Below are positions 22,876-34,127 of a stretch of DNA of 64,000 nucleotides, piece by piece. Within the stretch, counting starts at the first letter, position 1. Every line of letters begins with the position of its first letter. The notes beneath the pieces are model-generated. The model was not told the origin of the DNA. It saw only the letters and a list, made by a program, of their open reading frames with translations, and searched no databases. Both the position numbers and the translations under genes were made by a program. Source of the DNA: Moniliella sp. 'wahieum' (taxonomy: Eukaryota; Basidiomycota; Moniliellomycetes; Moniliellales; Moniliellaceae); the NCBI GenBank assembly GCA_003971905.1, contig RSEE01000036.1, positions 186,001 through 250,000 on the forward strand, in the 5' to 3' direction.

Positions 22876-25800
22876 TTAAAGCAGGCTGTCGAAGTCGTCT
22901 TCGTCATCCGACGGAGCCTGGGGAGGAGCGTGACGCGAAGATACAGATCTGGATGGCTTGCGGCGAGGGGGAGTCTGTTCCTCGAGGTCCTCTTCTTCCT
23001 CGTCATCAACCCTTTCCTCCTCCTCCTCTTCCTCCTCCTCCTCCACTTCTGTTCGCCGTGAAGGCGAGGCACTTGAGACTGTCCTCGCCGTCGAACTGGC
23101 TGATACGGTTCTCCCACTGGCAGCACTTCGACTAGAAGGCACCCGTGGTGCTAACGCACTGGATGCAGTCTTCTTCGCCCGTGTGGTACCCGCTGGGGCT
23201 GAAACCTCCTTCTCCTTCTCCAAGGCCGCAATGACGTCTTCAGCGTCCGCACCTGTCTGGACAAGCAAGTCCCGGAGAGCGGAATAGGCCGGGGGAACCT
23301 CCTCCTCTTCCTCATTCCCGATAAATACTCGGCGATAGTCGAGCGTCTCAACCAGGTCCTCGTACTTTTTACGCAATGTGGTGTGGATCCGGGCGAACGA
23401 GTTCTTCTGTGCGGTTGCTTCGAAAATCGAGGCAGAACGGGGGCGATCATGGTGCAGAACCAGCTGCCAAGCAGTGAACGAATCGACCAAGTCAGCCCAG
23501 GTGAGGGCAGCATACACACTCTCCTCATCAGGTTGATTCGGAAGATGAACCTTGGAGAGGAGGGATAGGTAAAGCTTGCGTTCACCGAGGTTATCCACCA
23601 GCACTTCACGCAGAATGTCACTCAAGATATCAAGGTTGAGAGCCTCGTCTTTGATACCTGGATAGGCAGCCTTGGAAGCATCCATCCAATCGATCAGCTG
23701 CAGTGCAATTTGCTGCGGAGTCAACATTGGTGGGGCATCAGGATCTGGCTCGTCTTCACGATAGACCTCGGTCAGGTTGCTCAGAATCTCCACCCAGGCC
23801 GTATGGAGAGCCCGCTGATTCGACCGCGATGAGTAGCAGTAGGCCGGCAAAAAGTAGCTCAGGCACTGGCGCATGTCAATGTTGTCCGCTGTATCAGGAG
23901 ACATGTACACGAGTACCATAGCCTTGAGTGCCTCTTGCACCAGTGCCGGGTCCACGTCCAACACCCCTGCCAGCATGAGCTTGCCAATTCCTAGCGCGGC
24001 CGCGGCTTGCACACGCAACGAGTCGTCCTCAAGAAGTACCTTGAGGAAGTCAAACATCTGCCGGTAAGCTTCCTTTAGTGTCGCTGTTGCTGTGTTGGGA
24101 TCTGATGCGGCATCAACAGACTTGCTCGCTAAGTAGCTAAGCCCATGTACCAGAATCACGTCAAACACCACCGAAACGGCACACTCGCGGATCGCATCGC
24201 CAGCATCGCGCTTGACTTGGTCCAAAAAGAGAGGGAACGTCTCCAGGGCCATGGTGCGATTGAGAAGACAGCACAGGCCTAGAGCGCGTAGGCCATGCCA
24301 CCGAAGAAGGGGTTCCTTCGAACGCACAGCTGGGGCAATGAGTCCACTTAATAGGCCTTGCAGTGGCCCACTCAGTGCATTGTTCATCGACTGTCCCCCA
24401 TCAACACGCTCCAGCATGAGCCGCACCATCACCAGGCGGCAAATAGTGCGAGTACGCAGTGCCAGAGGATCAGCCGCTTTGGGTGCACGGGACTTGGGCC
24501 GTTGAATTTGGGAGGCGGATTGGTCAAGTGTTGGATCTTGTGCAGGGGCAAGGCTCAAGTCATTATCCACCTCCGCCTCCTCCTCTTCGTCCTCCTCTTC
24601 CTCGAGTTGCTGTGTAATCTCGACCACAAGACGAAGCAAATCGGTTTGGCTATCCGCCAGCTTGGCCATAAGGTCCAGACAATCAGCCAAGAGCGTCTCG
24701 GAAAGGGTTAGAGCGTTTTCCCCGCTCATCATCTCCCGCACCAGACCAAAGACCTTGCGGCGGCCAATCTCGTCTCCATAGTCGGCGGTAAGCAGAATCT
24801 GCATGAGGACGTGCACAATCATCTCCTGTGCCGCTTGGACCTTGCGCTTCTGACTTAGGGTCGCGTCGGACGCCCCCCCCTCTTCGGCCAGCACGACTTG
24901 TTCAGCCGCCGCATCCAACATATCGTTGAAGTGTTTTTGAATGCGGAACGCAAGGGCCGTCATGGCAGGCATGCCATTCTCGAACTGGGAAAGCAGGTCG
25001 TGGGTGCGCCAGAAATCCAGTGCTGTCTTGGCCATCAGAGCTTTGGCTGGGGTGAGTTGTGCCCAAACCGTGTCACTCTGATCCGCCTCCTGGCCAACAA
25101 GGGCAACATGCTCAGTCAGGCTTGGCTGTGCCTCAAACATTGCAAGTAACGCTTGCTCGGCAATCACTATCCCGCTCTTGGTGGGGTCGGGCTGCATCAT
25201 TTCGTCCTCTTCCGCTTCCTCTTCATTTGTCTCGACGGCGAGCAAGTCAAAGTGATCCAGAAACTTGACCAGGTCATTACTACTCTCGGAGAGCCAAGTG
25301 GTCAAGAGGCGCTTCGTGGCGAGCTGAACGGATGGCTCCCGATCTTTGAGCCCATCCATTATGACCTTGTTGGTTAGGCTCCCCTGAAAGAGGAGGTGAC
25401 CTTTGGGAGGGGGGTGGGACGACACACCCTCCCATGCTTCCGGGGGGAGGCCGGAGAGTTGCGGTGTAAAGATGCTGCGGCGAGTGAGGGTGTCGACATC
25501 ACGCATACGCTCCAAGATGAAGGGGAGGTTCTCCTGAGTCTTGGCCAGGTTGAAAAGGACAGTGCGGCGTACATCGCTAGAAGAAAGGGATGTCAGTAAA
25601 CAGCAGGTGCCTTTCAATGATCAACGTACGCGCTGGGATCATGACGAAGGAGCCAAAGAAGGGTAGAGCGGATCTCATCGGCCTCCTCGTCAGCTTCCGA
25701 GTCATCGGGGGGGCCCTGAAGCGTAGAGAGGGCAATGACGGCGTGGACACGGACAGGTGCTTCCTTGTCGAAGATTCGCTCCTTCAGAAGCGATTTGAGC

Positions 25801-26328
25801 AGAACAAACATATCGTCGTCGATCGTGCCCAAACCCATAACGAGAAGAGCAACGAGTTCAACGCAGCGGAAGCGTACGTTCTTATCCTTGGCGCCGAATC
25901 CACGGAGCAGGTGTTTGAGAAGCTTCTCTGAAAAGCGCTCGGCGGGTCTCGTCGTAGTCGTCGCCAACTTGGGAAGAGGGGCGAAAGGCCTCCTGTGCAT
26001 AAACAGTGTAGGACGCAGCAAAGCGGATGCATCTCTCTGCCACCGCCTCTCCGCGCTTGATTCCCAGCACGCGATTGATGCTAGCGAGAAAGGCCTCAAT
26101 GAACGCCTTCTCGCCCACCAAACGTGGGGAGCCATCGGCGCGTTTGCCAAGAATTTCGGCGCAGCGCTGGTGGATGGCGCTAAGGGCGACTTGGTGTTTG
26201 CGGTGGACAGCGACAGAATGCTGGACCTGGGCAAAGACGGAGGCGACGGTACGAGGCAAGGCGTGGAGCACCTCAGAGTCCGACTGGGCACCACTGGTCC
26301 GCCCATTGCGGGTACGAGCTGGCGGCAT
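22876..26328 (-). CDS. YCG1: condensin complex subunit 3 (CAP-G / Ycg1 / Cnd3)
   Basis: Seen: from ATG 26328 (MPPARTRNGRTSG...) HEAT-type helical repeats run through EKLLKHLLRGFGAKDKNVRFRC, then after the intron DVRRTVLFNLAKTQENLPFILERMRDVDTL, the classic CAP-G segment. The Cnd3 C-terminal domain follows (RLVMVRLMLERVDGGQSMN... LLRWHGLRALGLCCLLN), and an acidic Ser-rich tail ends DDEDDFDSLL. Known: this is the non-SMC HEAT subunit that with Brn1 clamps DNA in condensin and is essential for mitotic chromosome compaction. Total length of about 1,120 aa fits fungal family members. One frame change near 25933, in a TTTT run, breaks the N-terminal exon; otherwise it is intact. A glutamate-rich block (EEEEEEEEEERVDDEEEE, near 23010) precedes the tail. 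Confidence 0.92.
25577..25629 (-). other. condensin subunit 3 intron
   Basis: Donor GTACGT, branch TTTACTGAC and acceptor TTCTAG; 53 nt. Joining restores LRHDPSADVRRTVLFN in frame. Confidence 0.9.
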
Positions 26329-26747
26329 GGTGCAGATGGTTGAGATGGTTGGGGCAAACAACGAGTGGTTGCTACCGGGGCCCGTGTTTGTTTAACCGCT
26401 TGGCCAGCGGCGACGCGGACGGTCACGTGATGGCCCGCGCTTCCGCGGCGGGCCGCGCCTGGACGCAGCCCATCTCGATTTGCGCGCCGGGTTGGATGTG
26501 ACAGACTTTCAAATTGCAGTGCTTGTACGTGCGCCCACTCAGTGTCGCTCCCGTGCCTGTCACACACCCAGTTTCCACCGTCCCGTTCCGGTGGAAACCC
26601 AGCTCCTTCCGAGGCTCGACAGGCTATTTAACTCCACCCCCCCCCCCCGAAGCCAACCGCCGCACTGCCTTGCTGCCTTGCTGCCCACACCCCTCCTGCT
26701 CCTGCAGGCATCGCCCCTTCTTCACTGCACGTCCACGAGCGACAAAC
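26329..26747. promoter_or_regulatory. shared divergent promoter, condensin / MFS transporter
   Basis: A 419-bp region separates the two start codons. It holds a TATTTAA at about 26623-26629 followed by a long C run (26634-26648) on the MFS side. Confidence 0.5.
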
Positions 26748-28462
26748 ATGACCGTTGCTACCCCGGATGACCTCGACACACTCAATCCCGCCCCTTCCTT
26801 AGGCGCTGAGGCCCCCCACGATGCGGTGCCGCCCGATACCAAGCTCCATCGTCACCGTTCGGATACCTCTCTCTTCATTCCTGACCATGCCTTGGGGCAA
26901 AAGACACTACGGATACACCCATGACTGCCGATCAGCTTGCAACCAACTCTCCCAGGAACAGGACGATATGGCCAGCTCCATGTCACCCCTGCACGAGGCC
27001 GTGTGTTTGTCATGGTCGTTGTCATGACCCAGTCACCACCCAGATTGGCCTCACCATGTCCCTGTTCCCCCTCCATGCCATCGCGACGAGTTTTGGATTG
27101 ACCAACCCTGGGGTGCAGAGGAGCTGGTTGATTGCTGGCTACTCGCTTACTTCCGGCACCTTCATCCTTATCTTTGGCCGCTGGGGGGACCTGTTTGGGT
27201 ATCGCACCATGATCATAAGTGGCTATGCCTGGTTTGCCTTGTGGAGCATGGTTGCCGGTGTAGCGGTTTACTCCAACTACATCCTTTATGTCTTTGCCCG
27301 AGTTCTAGCCGGGTTCGGCCCAGCAATGTACTTCCAAACGGTGTGGCCATTTTGGGTGCCACATACGGCGCTCCTCAACACATTAAGAAATTGCGACTAT
27401 TCTTATCCCTCTTTGGGGCGGTTGCCCCATGGGCGGGTTGCTTCGGGGCCTATTTCTGGTGTCATTGCCCAGCGGCGTCGTGGCCTTGGGCCTTTTACGT
27501 GATGGCAATGTATCTCACTGGTCTCACCCTCCTTGCTCTCGGGTCATTCCTTCGATCCATTCGCCTTCGGAGACGATGAGCTGGAGGTCGATCATTGACG
27601 CGCTCGATCTTCCTGGCTCTGGTGGTGTGTAACGGGAATGGTGCTGGTCAACTTTGGGTTTAACCAGGCGCCTTGGTGGGGCAGATGGCCTATGTTTATG
27701 TTTTGCTCATCATTGGCATCATCTTTCTCGCCGTGTTTGGCTTGTGGGAGATGCGGTGGGCGAGTCACCCGCTGATCCCGTTTCATGCGCTCAACGCCGA
27801 AACGGGATTTGTGCTGGGCTGTATTGTTGCTGGCTGGTCCGCATTCGGGATCTGGATCTACTACTTGATTCAGTTCCTTCAAACAATGAGAGGGTGTCAA
27901 TGATCATGAGTGGGGTAATGTTTCTCCCCGCTCCCATCAGTGGTTTGTGTGCCGCTATTCTCACACCACTGGGGCTGCACTACCTCGGGCCCCATCGGGT
28001 CATGCTCATCTCCATGGGTGCCTTCAGCCTGGGAACGCTGCTCCTATCCATCGCTGGCACTCATCAATCTTACTGGGGCTTACCTTTGTCTCGGTACTCA
28101 TCCAGCCGATCGGGATGGATTGCTCTTTCCCTGCTGCGACAATCATTTTGTCCCAAGCAGTAGCAAGGGAGCACCAAGGTGTGGCAGCAAGTCTCGTCAC
28201 CACCCTGGTAAATTATTCCATCTCCATCGCACTTGGCCTGGCGGGCACGGTGGAGTCCCATGTCAACCACGGAGGGGTGACTAAGGCCGATCGCCTGCTG
28301 GGCATTCGAGGAGCTCTCTACTTTGGCTTAGGCATGGCCGTGCTGGGGCTCATACTGGCCTTGTTGTTCAACGTTGACCAGTACCGCCGCGGCGGCAGAG
28401 AAAAAGAGAACGAACTCAGCGCAACCATGTCAGAATCAAAGTCGTCTTCAGCTGACGCGTAA
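26748..28462 (+). CDS. MFS drug:H+ antiporter, DHA2 (14-TMS) type
   Basis: Seen: a hydrophilic N-terminus (MTVATPDDLDTLNPAPS...), then membrane segments. FVMVVVMT / TQIGLTMSLFPLHAIA is followed by WLIAGYSLTSGTFILIFGRWGDLFGYRTMIISGYAWFALWSMVAGV, which contains the MFS motif A (GRWGDLFGYR) after TMS2. Later helices include LYVFARVLAGFGPAM, VYVLLIIGIIFLAVFGLWEMRW, VMLISMGAFSLGTLLLSIAG and ALYFGLGMAVLGLILALLFNVDQYRRGG. Known: fungal relatives such as Atr1 export toxic compounds or boron at the plasma membrane. Substrate cannot be read from sequence. At least five one-base frame changes occur (near 26915, 27040, 27345, 27480, 27890, 28080), so this copy could be a pseudogene, but the same error pattern affects essential genes nearby. 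Stop is TAA at 28460-28462. Confidence 0.8.
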
Positions 28463-29325
28463 TAACTCCTGTCGCTCCACCAAGGGATGGGAACGCCACA
28501 GAGAGACTACTACGCACTCTCTCACACTCCTGCATCATCCCCTGGGCTTGCCGCCGCGTGCGATATCCAGTTCACCTTCCCTATTACAATTTTTGTGCGC
28601 CCACAGCGTGCACAATGTATTCCTATAGTTACGGTTATTTGGATTTTTCTACTGTTGATTCACTTCGTGTCATTAATACTGAGGCGTTTAGCGTTCACGG
28701 CTCAGGCGCTCAGTAATACTCAACCTGCATGCCATCTCCATTATTCGGCTGTGTGCCTTCCATTTCCCTTTGATTGCGTTCCTGAAGGTCTCGGACGCAA
28801 AAAAACCGTTATGTATGCTGCTTCTCTCGCAGATCAACAGCTTGGCCTGCCACCCGTGTTTGAATCCATGATGATATAGCATTTGCAAAACTTCAATGCA
28901 CTGCCACTGTGGGGGGTGGACATTTTGGGAGAAGCACCTCACTCCGACGCCAGTAAGATACTAGGGAAGACAGTCACTGACTCCAGTTTCTCATGAACCG
29001 TCAACGCCCATCGAGTCCTTGGGATTGATGAGTACATGCAACAGTTATAAACGTTCACTGCAGCTCTTTCAGGTTAGATGGTCGCCTCGATGATGAATTA
29101 AGGATATATATATTCCTTGTTACGCTTCCTGGCATGATAGAATAACGTGAGACAGAGCCGTGACAGCGACAAAGAAAAAGGGTGGTGATGCAGATACAGA
29201 GGGATATCAACAGAAAAACGTATAGCGCATCACCTGCCCGCAGAACCAGGCGTAGAGCTTCGATGACTACTAGCCCTCACTTTTCCAGCTGGGATCCTTG
29301 TTGACTCCCTGACTCAACCGAGGCC
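28463..29325. other. intergenic, convergent 3' ends
   Basis: A spacer between the MFS and permease stops. A short TTAGCGTTCACGGCTCAGGCGCTCAG-like stretch near 28687 carries GCGCTGAG-type words. No gene is supported. Confidence 0.45.
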
Positions 29326-31051
29326 TCATTTTCGCGGTCCACAATCCCACTTGTCCAGTTGACTCTTGTGGAGGGACGAAATGGGTCCATGGTAGGTGCG
29401 CCAGGCATAGGCAACGTACCAAATCATGGCCAGCAATAATATACCTAGGGCAACAACCCAAGAGTAATTAAAGGTGGAAGCGTCGTAGTCCCTAATCACA
29501 GGGAAACAAAGAACCGTCACTTCAAACGTGGTCCATACAATCGCAATGCCGTTCACCACGCGGGAAAGAATGCCTTGGCCAAGGTAAAAGGGCCCGGGCT
29601 TGAATTGGACGTCAGGATGGTTTTGGAAAATTTGGCGACAGACGATAGGGATAAGGTAGGAAGTGTCCATCCCCACCGCCGAGAGGGAAAAGATCGCCGA
29701 CACGGCTACGCGTGATGCAAAGGAAAGGAAAATAAGAGCAATACAGAGGATGACAACGAGCCAGACGGCATTGACTGTCTGCTTGGTCTTCTTGCTCACC
29801 TTGGCAAAGAACTTGCGGTCGGGCAGGCCACCGTCACGAGAGAATGCGTAGAAGGAGCGAGCATTCGCTTGGAGGGCCGTCTGGATGACAAACCAAGCTG
29901 TAGCCATAATGAAAGGCCAGATGATAAGGAAGCCCACCTTGGTAGCCCGGACCCGCAGAATCTGAGCAAAGATAAGTTCGCCCGGCATAGTGGACACATC
30001 ACTCAAGTCCATTCCACCCGAAGAGTAGACGAGGGCAATGTTGAGGAAGAGGCCAAACAAGCCGGTGCCAATTCACAACAAAGATGGCTACCGGTGCAGC
30101 AAAAGAGGCACGGGCAATGTCCTCTGACATGTGGGCACTTGCGTCGTAGTCAGTCATGACAAACTGAACCGACTGCAGGCCAACAAAGAGTCCCATTGCT
30201 TTTGATCCCCAGCCTGTCAGGTCTTGTAGGTTGCCCACATCATGCGAGCTCAACATCTCGTGCGAGGGTGTACGAGCGAGGCATACATGGCCGTGACGAC
30301 AGTTGCACCCAGGTTGATAAACACATAGCTTGATGTGAAGCGAGCAAGCCACTTGTTTGGGAAGCAGCAGATCGCACCGTGAATAACCATGATGGCAATG
30401 TAGAGGCCCACGTAGGCACCTGTGTTGGAGCCATAGCTGTTGGGGGCTGGGATGTATCCATTGGCCACATAAGCGTAGGCCCACAGCATGGACGACAGAC
30501 CCCAGGCCGTTCCGGCAATACCAGCAATCTGGCCGGTAAAGTTAAGCCAGCCCGTAACCCAGGCCACAAAGAGGCCCAGCGATGGGGCACGACAAGACCA
30601 GCAGCCGAATAGAGCCCCCCGGCCGAAGGGTATGCCGATACAAGCTCACCGATGGCAGATCCAAGGGCCAGGTTGAAGCAGGAGCCCATGAACCAAGCCC
30701 AGACCACAGCCGTTGGCCCGCCAGACTGATATGGCGAGTTGAAGGTTGTCGCAACGGACGATACGAGGCCCCTGAAGATAGATGCAATAGTCGTCAGTCA
30801 TGGGCGTGCTTAAACAAGAAAGAATGAACGAACATGATTGAGAAGGCAAAGGAAATGGTGCTCATGCTCTTGAACTCGCGAGAAAATTCGCTGTGGTGCC
30901 CCATGCGTGCGGCTAACTCATCGTCGTCGGATGTTTGAATGACATCCTCGTTGGCAGCAACAACATGGGTAGTGGGCAGGTCGTCATTGCTTGGAAACTT
31001 CTTGCGGTCGTCGTACACAGGGTCGCCTGCGGATGAGGACTGGAGAGCCAT
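29326..31051 (-). CDS. GABA/choline-type amino-acid permease (APC superfamily, ACT family)
   Basis: Seen: ATG 31051 (MALQSSSAGDPVYDDRK...) and an acidic cytosolic N-terminus lead to EFKSMSTISFAFSIMGLVSSVATTFNSPYQSGGP, the TMS1 signature of fungal GABA/choline permeases. Next come VWAWFMGSCFNLALGSAIGELVSAYPSAGGLY and WLNFTGQIAGIAG. The conserved SEDIARASFAAPVAI and the C-terminal TMS block, with ARSFYAFSRDGGLPDRKFFAKVSKKTKQTVNAVW, follow. Known: Uga4/Hnm1-like carriers import GABA, choline or related amines at the plasma membrane or vacuole. Substrate is not decidable. Frame changes occur near 30590, 30240 and 30068. Stop TGA is at 29326-29328 after CGPRK. It lies convergent to the MFS gene. 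Confidence 0.88.
30772..30833 (-). other. permease intron
   Basis: Donor GTTCGT, branch CATGACTGAC and acceptor TATCTTCAG; 62 nt. It joins FAFSIM|GLVSSV, matching family alignment. Confidence 0.85.
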
Positions 31052-32410
31052 GGCAGAAAAGCGCCTGGAAGGAAGGTGGGTGGATGCAGCCGGAATGTTG
31101 ATCCGCGAGTGGGCCGCCCTATTATAGTCGGAGATATGGGTATCCAAGAGTGCCCGGGCTTGCGCTTACTGTAAAGAATGCCTCAGGGCCGAACACTGGT
31201 GGTTTTGCAGCAAAAATAACATGACGTACGCCGGGGGTCAGTGTAAGTGCGCTTAAGCTTGCACAAATACTATACGGATGGTGAATGGCGCAGTAGCACT
31301 GGAGGGGCCGTCGCAACAGCGTGGGGGCAGTGTTCCCTGGTGTGCGCGGTCTGCTCAAACAGACCCGGGTTCAACATACTCTTCAACGATCATCGCTCAT
31401 GAACCATGATGCATGATGCATGGTGCAAGAGCGTTGAACGTTGAACTGCTTGGCCTGTGCCTGGGCGTGACGCGCGTGTGGTCTGGGGCTTGGAGAAGCC
31501 CTGAGGCTGAGGCCGAGATGAGGCCAGGGGACAGGACTGCGGACAACAGCAGTGTGCCGAAGCACGGGTTTTGCGTTCGAAGAGTATGCGAAGGTAACTG
31601 CGCCTGGCCGCAGTACCCAATGTCCAGTTTCCTGCATCAGCACAGCGCCACTATGGCAGTTACCCCCGCCCTGTTTCCGTTTGGCCGATGGCCAGGGTCC
31701 ACGAACCAGATATCTTTTATCTCCCCGGGCTCACTCACCGGCTCGCCCTCTCTCTGTATTATCACGTCCACACGTCTTAAGCGCTTTAGGCCTTGGGCCT
31801 TATCGAGCCTTGTATCTCGCGGCTAACGGCTGGAGTCAAAACACTACACCAGCAGATCCCACAACTCCGCCTTCCACTCTTCTGTCCCCTCCCCCCCCGC
31901 CCCCGTTTCACCCATCACCAACAAACCCCTTCTGCCCCTGTCAAGCCTCCGCCACCTCATCGTTAATCAAACCTTTTTATCCCCTAGTACCCACGATACT
32001 ATCACCGGTCCCTCAGGACTCCACCGTCAGGAACGAACGGCATGAATTGCTCGTTCTCCCACCTCATTTACCTTTTCAGGCCTTAGGCCTAACCTTAGGC
32101 CCCCTCAGGCCTCCCGACCTTGTCGCAGGCCTAAGGCCTTCTCATCATCCAACGGGCTCAACTGGCGCCTCAATACTGCGTCCAGCAAGAAGAGCCGCGG
32201 CAACAATAAGGTTCTTGAGCGTGGCGGGTAGCATATTTGTAACGCGCAGTGATCTGTATTGTTATCTCCATGTTATCGATTAATCGGGTTATCGATTAGA
32301 TTATCGTCGCCGCAGTCATTAGTCACTATCAGTCACTTGTGACATCTCAATGTTGTGTGCATTCCATTGACAGAGCTTAAGGCTGGGACAGGGGGAACGC
32401 TACGTACATA
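31052..32410. other. intergenic, repeat-bearing
   Basis: Beyond the permease promoter there are word arrays (CATGATGCATGATGCATGG at 31403-31422, CCTTAGGCC words at 32083-32140, ATCGATTA words at 32273-32300). A short minus-strand 3'-end fragment of family A (CATTGACAGAGCTTAAGGC) lies at 32366-32400. Open frames at 31413-32283 on the plus strand look like low-complexity sequence, not a gene. Confidence 0.5.
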
Positions 32411-32640
32411 AGATCGGCTGGGAAATCCTGTACACTTTTACGTCATAGGCACGTGCCGACCGGTGCCACGTTCCCAGCCACCCGCAGCCAGAGAATCGGT
32501 GATATTATTTGCCCTCTCCAGCGTGGAAGGGTTCCAGCGTGGAACGGTGGACCGGGGGAACGGTGGCTACGGTGGCGAAGGGGAACGGTGGCTAAGGTGG
32601 CGACGCAGCAGCTGACCGGGCCGTAGGTGAAAGATTGGGG
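32410..32640 (-). repeat. dispersed family B, copy B1
   Basis: It reads as GGAACGGTGGCTACGGTGGCGA... repeated three times, ending GACGCAGCAGCTGACCGGGCCGTAGG. The reverse complement of 54840-55080 matches it along most of its length, including GTGCCACGTTCCCAGCCACC and the CAGCGTGGAA motif. Confidence 0.65.
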
Positions 32641-32770
32641 GCTAGGGCGAAGCACTAGACTAGGCGATCAATGGGTGAGCGCGATGAATCGGTCACACCA
32701 ATGAGAGCCCAGAACCGCGGTTGTCCGTTAACTGAGAAGTAGCTACGCTACCAAGCTAAGGACGATTGCA

Positions 32771-32975
32771 CTGTGCAGGGTGGGAACAGTCAGAGATAGC
32801 TTCTTGTAAGCTCCTGACGCTAGTCCAACCTTCAATGCAACCGATGGACAAGGACAAGCGCCAGAAGCAGGAAGAGAACAGGAAGAGAGAGAACAGGAAG
32901 CTCACCTGTGCAGGTGGGAACAGTCAGAGATAGCTTCTTGTAAGCTCCTGACGCTAGTCCAACCTTCAATGCAAC
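32771..32975. repeat. direct repeat pair of about 70 bp around a purine-rich spacer
   Basis: 32771-32841 and 32906-32975 are near-identical: both run CTGTGCAGG...GGGAACAGTCAGAGATAGC and end in CCAACCTTCAATGCAAC; the first has one extra G. The 64-bp spacer is mostly AGGAAGAGA-type purine sequence. Confidence 0.85.
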
Positions 32976-33169
32976 AGGGAGAAGAGGAAGGAGGGGAACG
33001 AGGGCGCGACGGTAACCAATCCGGAGCGCGCGAGTTGCGGAGCTCTATAGCCAGTTCCGCTTGCCAGCGACATGGCCGATCCAGCCATCACACCAAGTGG
33101 TGCCACATGCCACCACACTCCAACAGTAGGCCCGGTGGTCCTCCTTGTGTGACATATGACTGGAGTGAC

Positions 33170-33250
33170 GCCTGAAGCATGATGCATGATGCATGACGTG
33201 CATGACAAGTGGGGTGCGATGCATGATGCATGATGCATGATGCATGCCCG
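33170..33250. repeat. GCATGATGCATGATG word array
   Basis: GCATGATGCATGATGCATGA-type words occur about seven times in this stretch. Further copies are at 17200-17275, 31403-31422, 33658-33685, 40842-40862, 41018-41040, 52790-52812, 57812-57834 and at the very end of the window (63982-64000). Confidence 0.8.
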
Positions 33251-33474
33251 CCAACGCCAGACAGGGGATATGCCTTAGGCGTTAGGGTTGATGTGCCGCA
33301 CGTCACGCGTCATGCACCATGCATCACATGTTGTTCACGTGACATCACATGTGACATGCAGCATGCGGACAGCAGTGTTTACACAGTTGAACGTTCAAGC
33401 GCGCTCAAGCTTCAAGAGCTTCAAGGTGCGTTCAAGGTGAACGTTCAGTTGAACACGGTGATGCGGTGATATAT

Positions 33475-34127
33475 GATGGCCATCCCCGACGAACCTCCTG
33501 TGGAGAAGAGGATGGGTCGAGGCGCGGGAGGAGGGCACTGCGCACCGACTACCGCGTAATGGGGCCTGGAACAATCGGAGGATCAGGAACGGAGGTGGAC
33601 CACACGCTGCGCACCACACGGGATCGCAGGAGGCGCAGAGCGCGTACCGAAAGATGGTGCATGATGCATGCATGATGCATGATGAGAGCACCGCGACGCC
33701 GTTATAGTTGGAACGCCGGGAGAAGGACCTGCTTCAGCTGCTGGAGCAATCAGAATGCGACGAAACGCCAAATACCAGGGACGCACTCAAGAGCCGTTTC
33801 CCCCCCTGGTTTTGACGACGCGAGGATACTAGGGCACCAAGACAGAGGGCAAGATGCTCGGGCACTGGAAGGATTTGACTACTGACTGTCAATGGAAATG
33901 GTTCCTCCCTCGGATGTCTACCACGTTCATCCATGTTCACACGCGCTTCCTCGGGTATGGGAACGGATGGCGGGCATCAGAGGGTCCTGACCTCCTGGCG
34001 ATTCCGTTCCTTAAGCGGGGTTGGCGCTACCAAGCAGCACACGCAAGATGAACGGGTCGGCTTAGGCGTAGCGTTTCCCTGTCCCAGCCTTATATAAGCT
34101 CTGTCAATGATATGGATGCAATATAGC
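33475..34127 (+). repeat. dispersed family A, copy A2 (near full length)
   Basis: It contains the markers GACGACGCGAGGATACT (33814-33830), GGGAACGGATGGCGGG (about 33960), CGTTTCCCTGTCCCAGCC (about 34070) and the 3' end CTCTGTCAATGATATGG (about 34099-34115). The plus strand encodes a degraded tail ...PPGFDDARILGHQ...GQDARALEGFDY followed by a stop. A palindromic GCATGATGCATG array has been inserted inside it at 33658-33685. No terminal inverted repeat is visible. Confidence 0.75.

Noticed and set aside
31286-31375. tRNA-like A box (TGGCGCAGTAGC) and B box (GGGTTCAAC)
   Set aside because: Spacing is about 80 nt and neither the acceptor stem nor the T-stem pairs; I cannot fold a tRNA.
31413-32283. 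Overlapping plus-strand frames up to 243 codons
   Set aside because: Low-complexity Ser/Pro/Leu translation of C-rich DNA; no motif, no plausible start context.
33170-33250. GCATGATGCATG array considered as CRISPR or telomeric repeat
   Set aside because: No spacers and not a telomere-type G-rich repeat; eukaryotic context.
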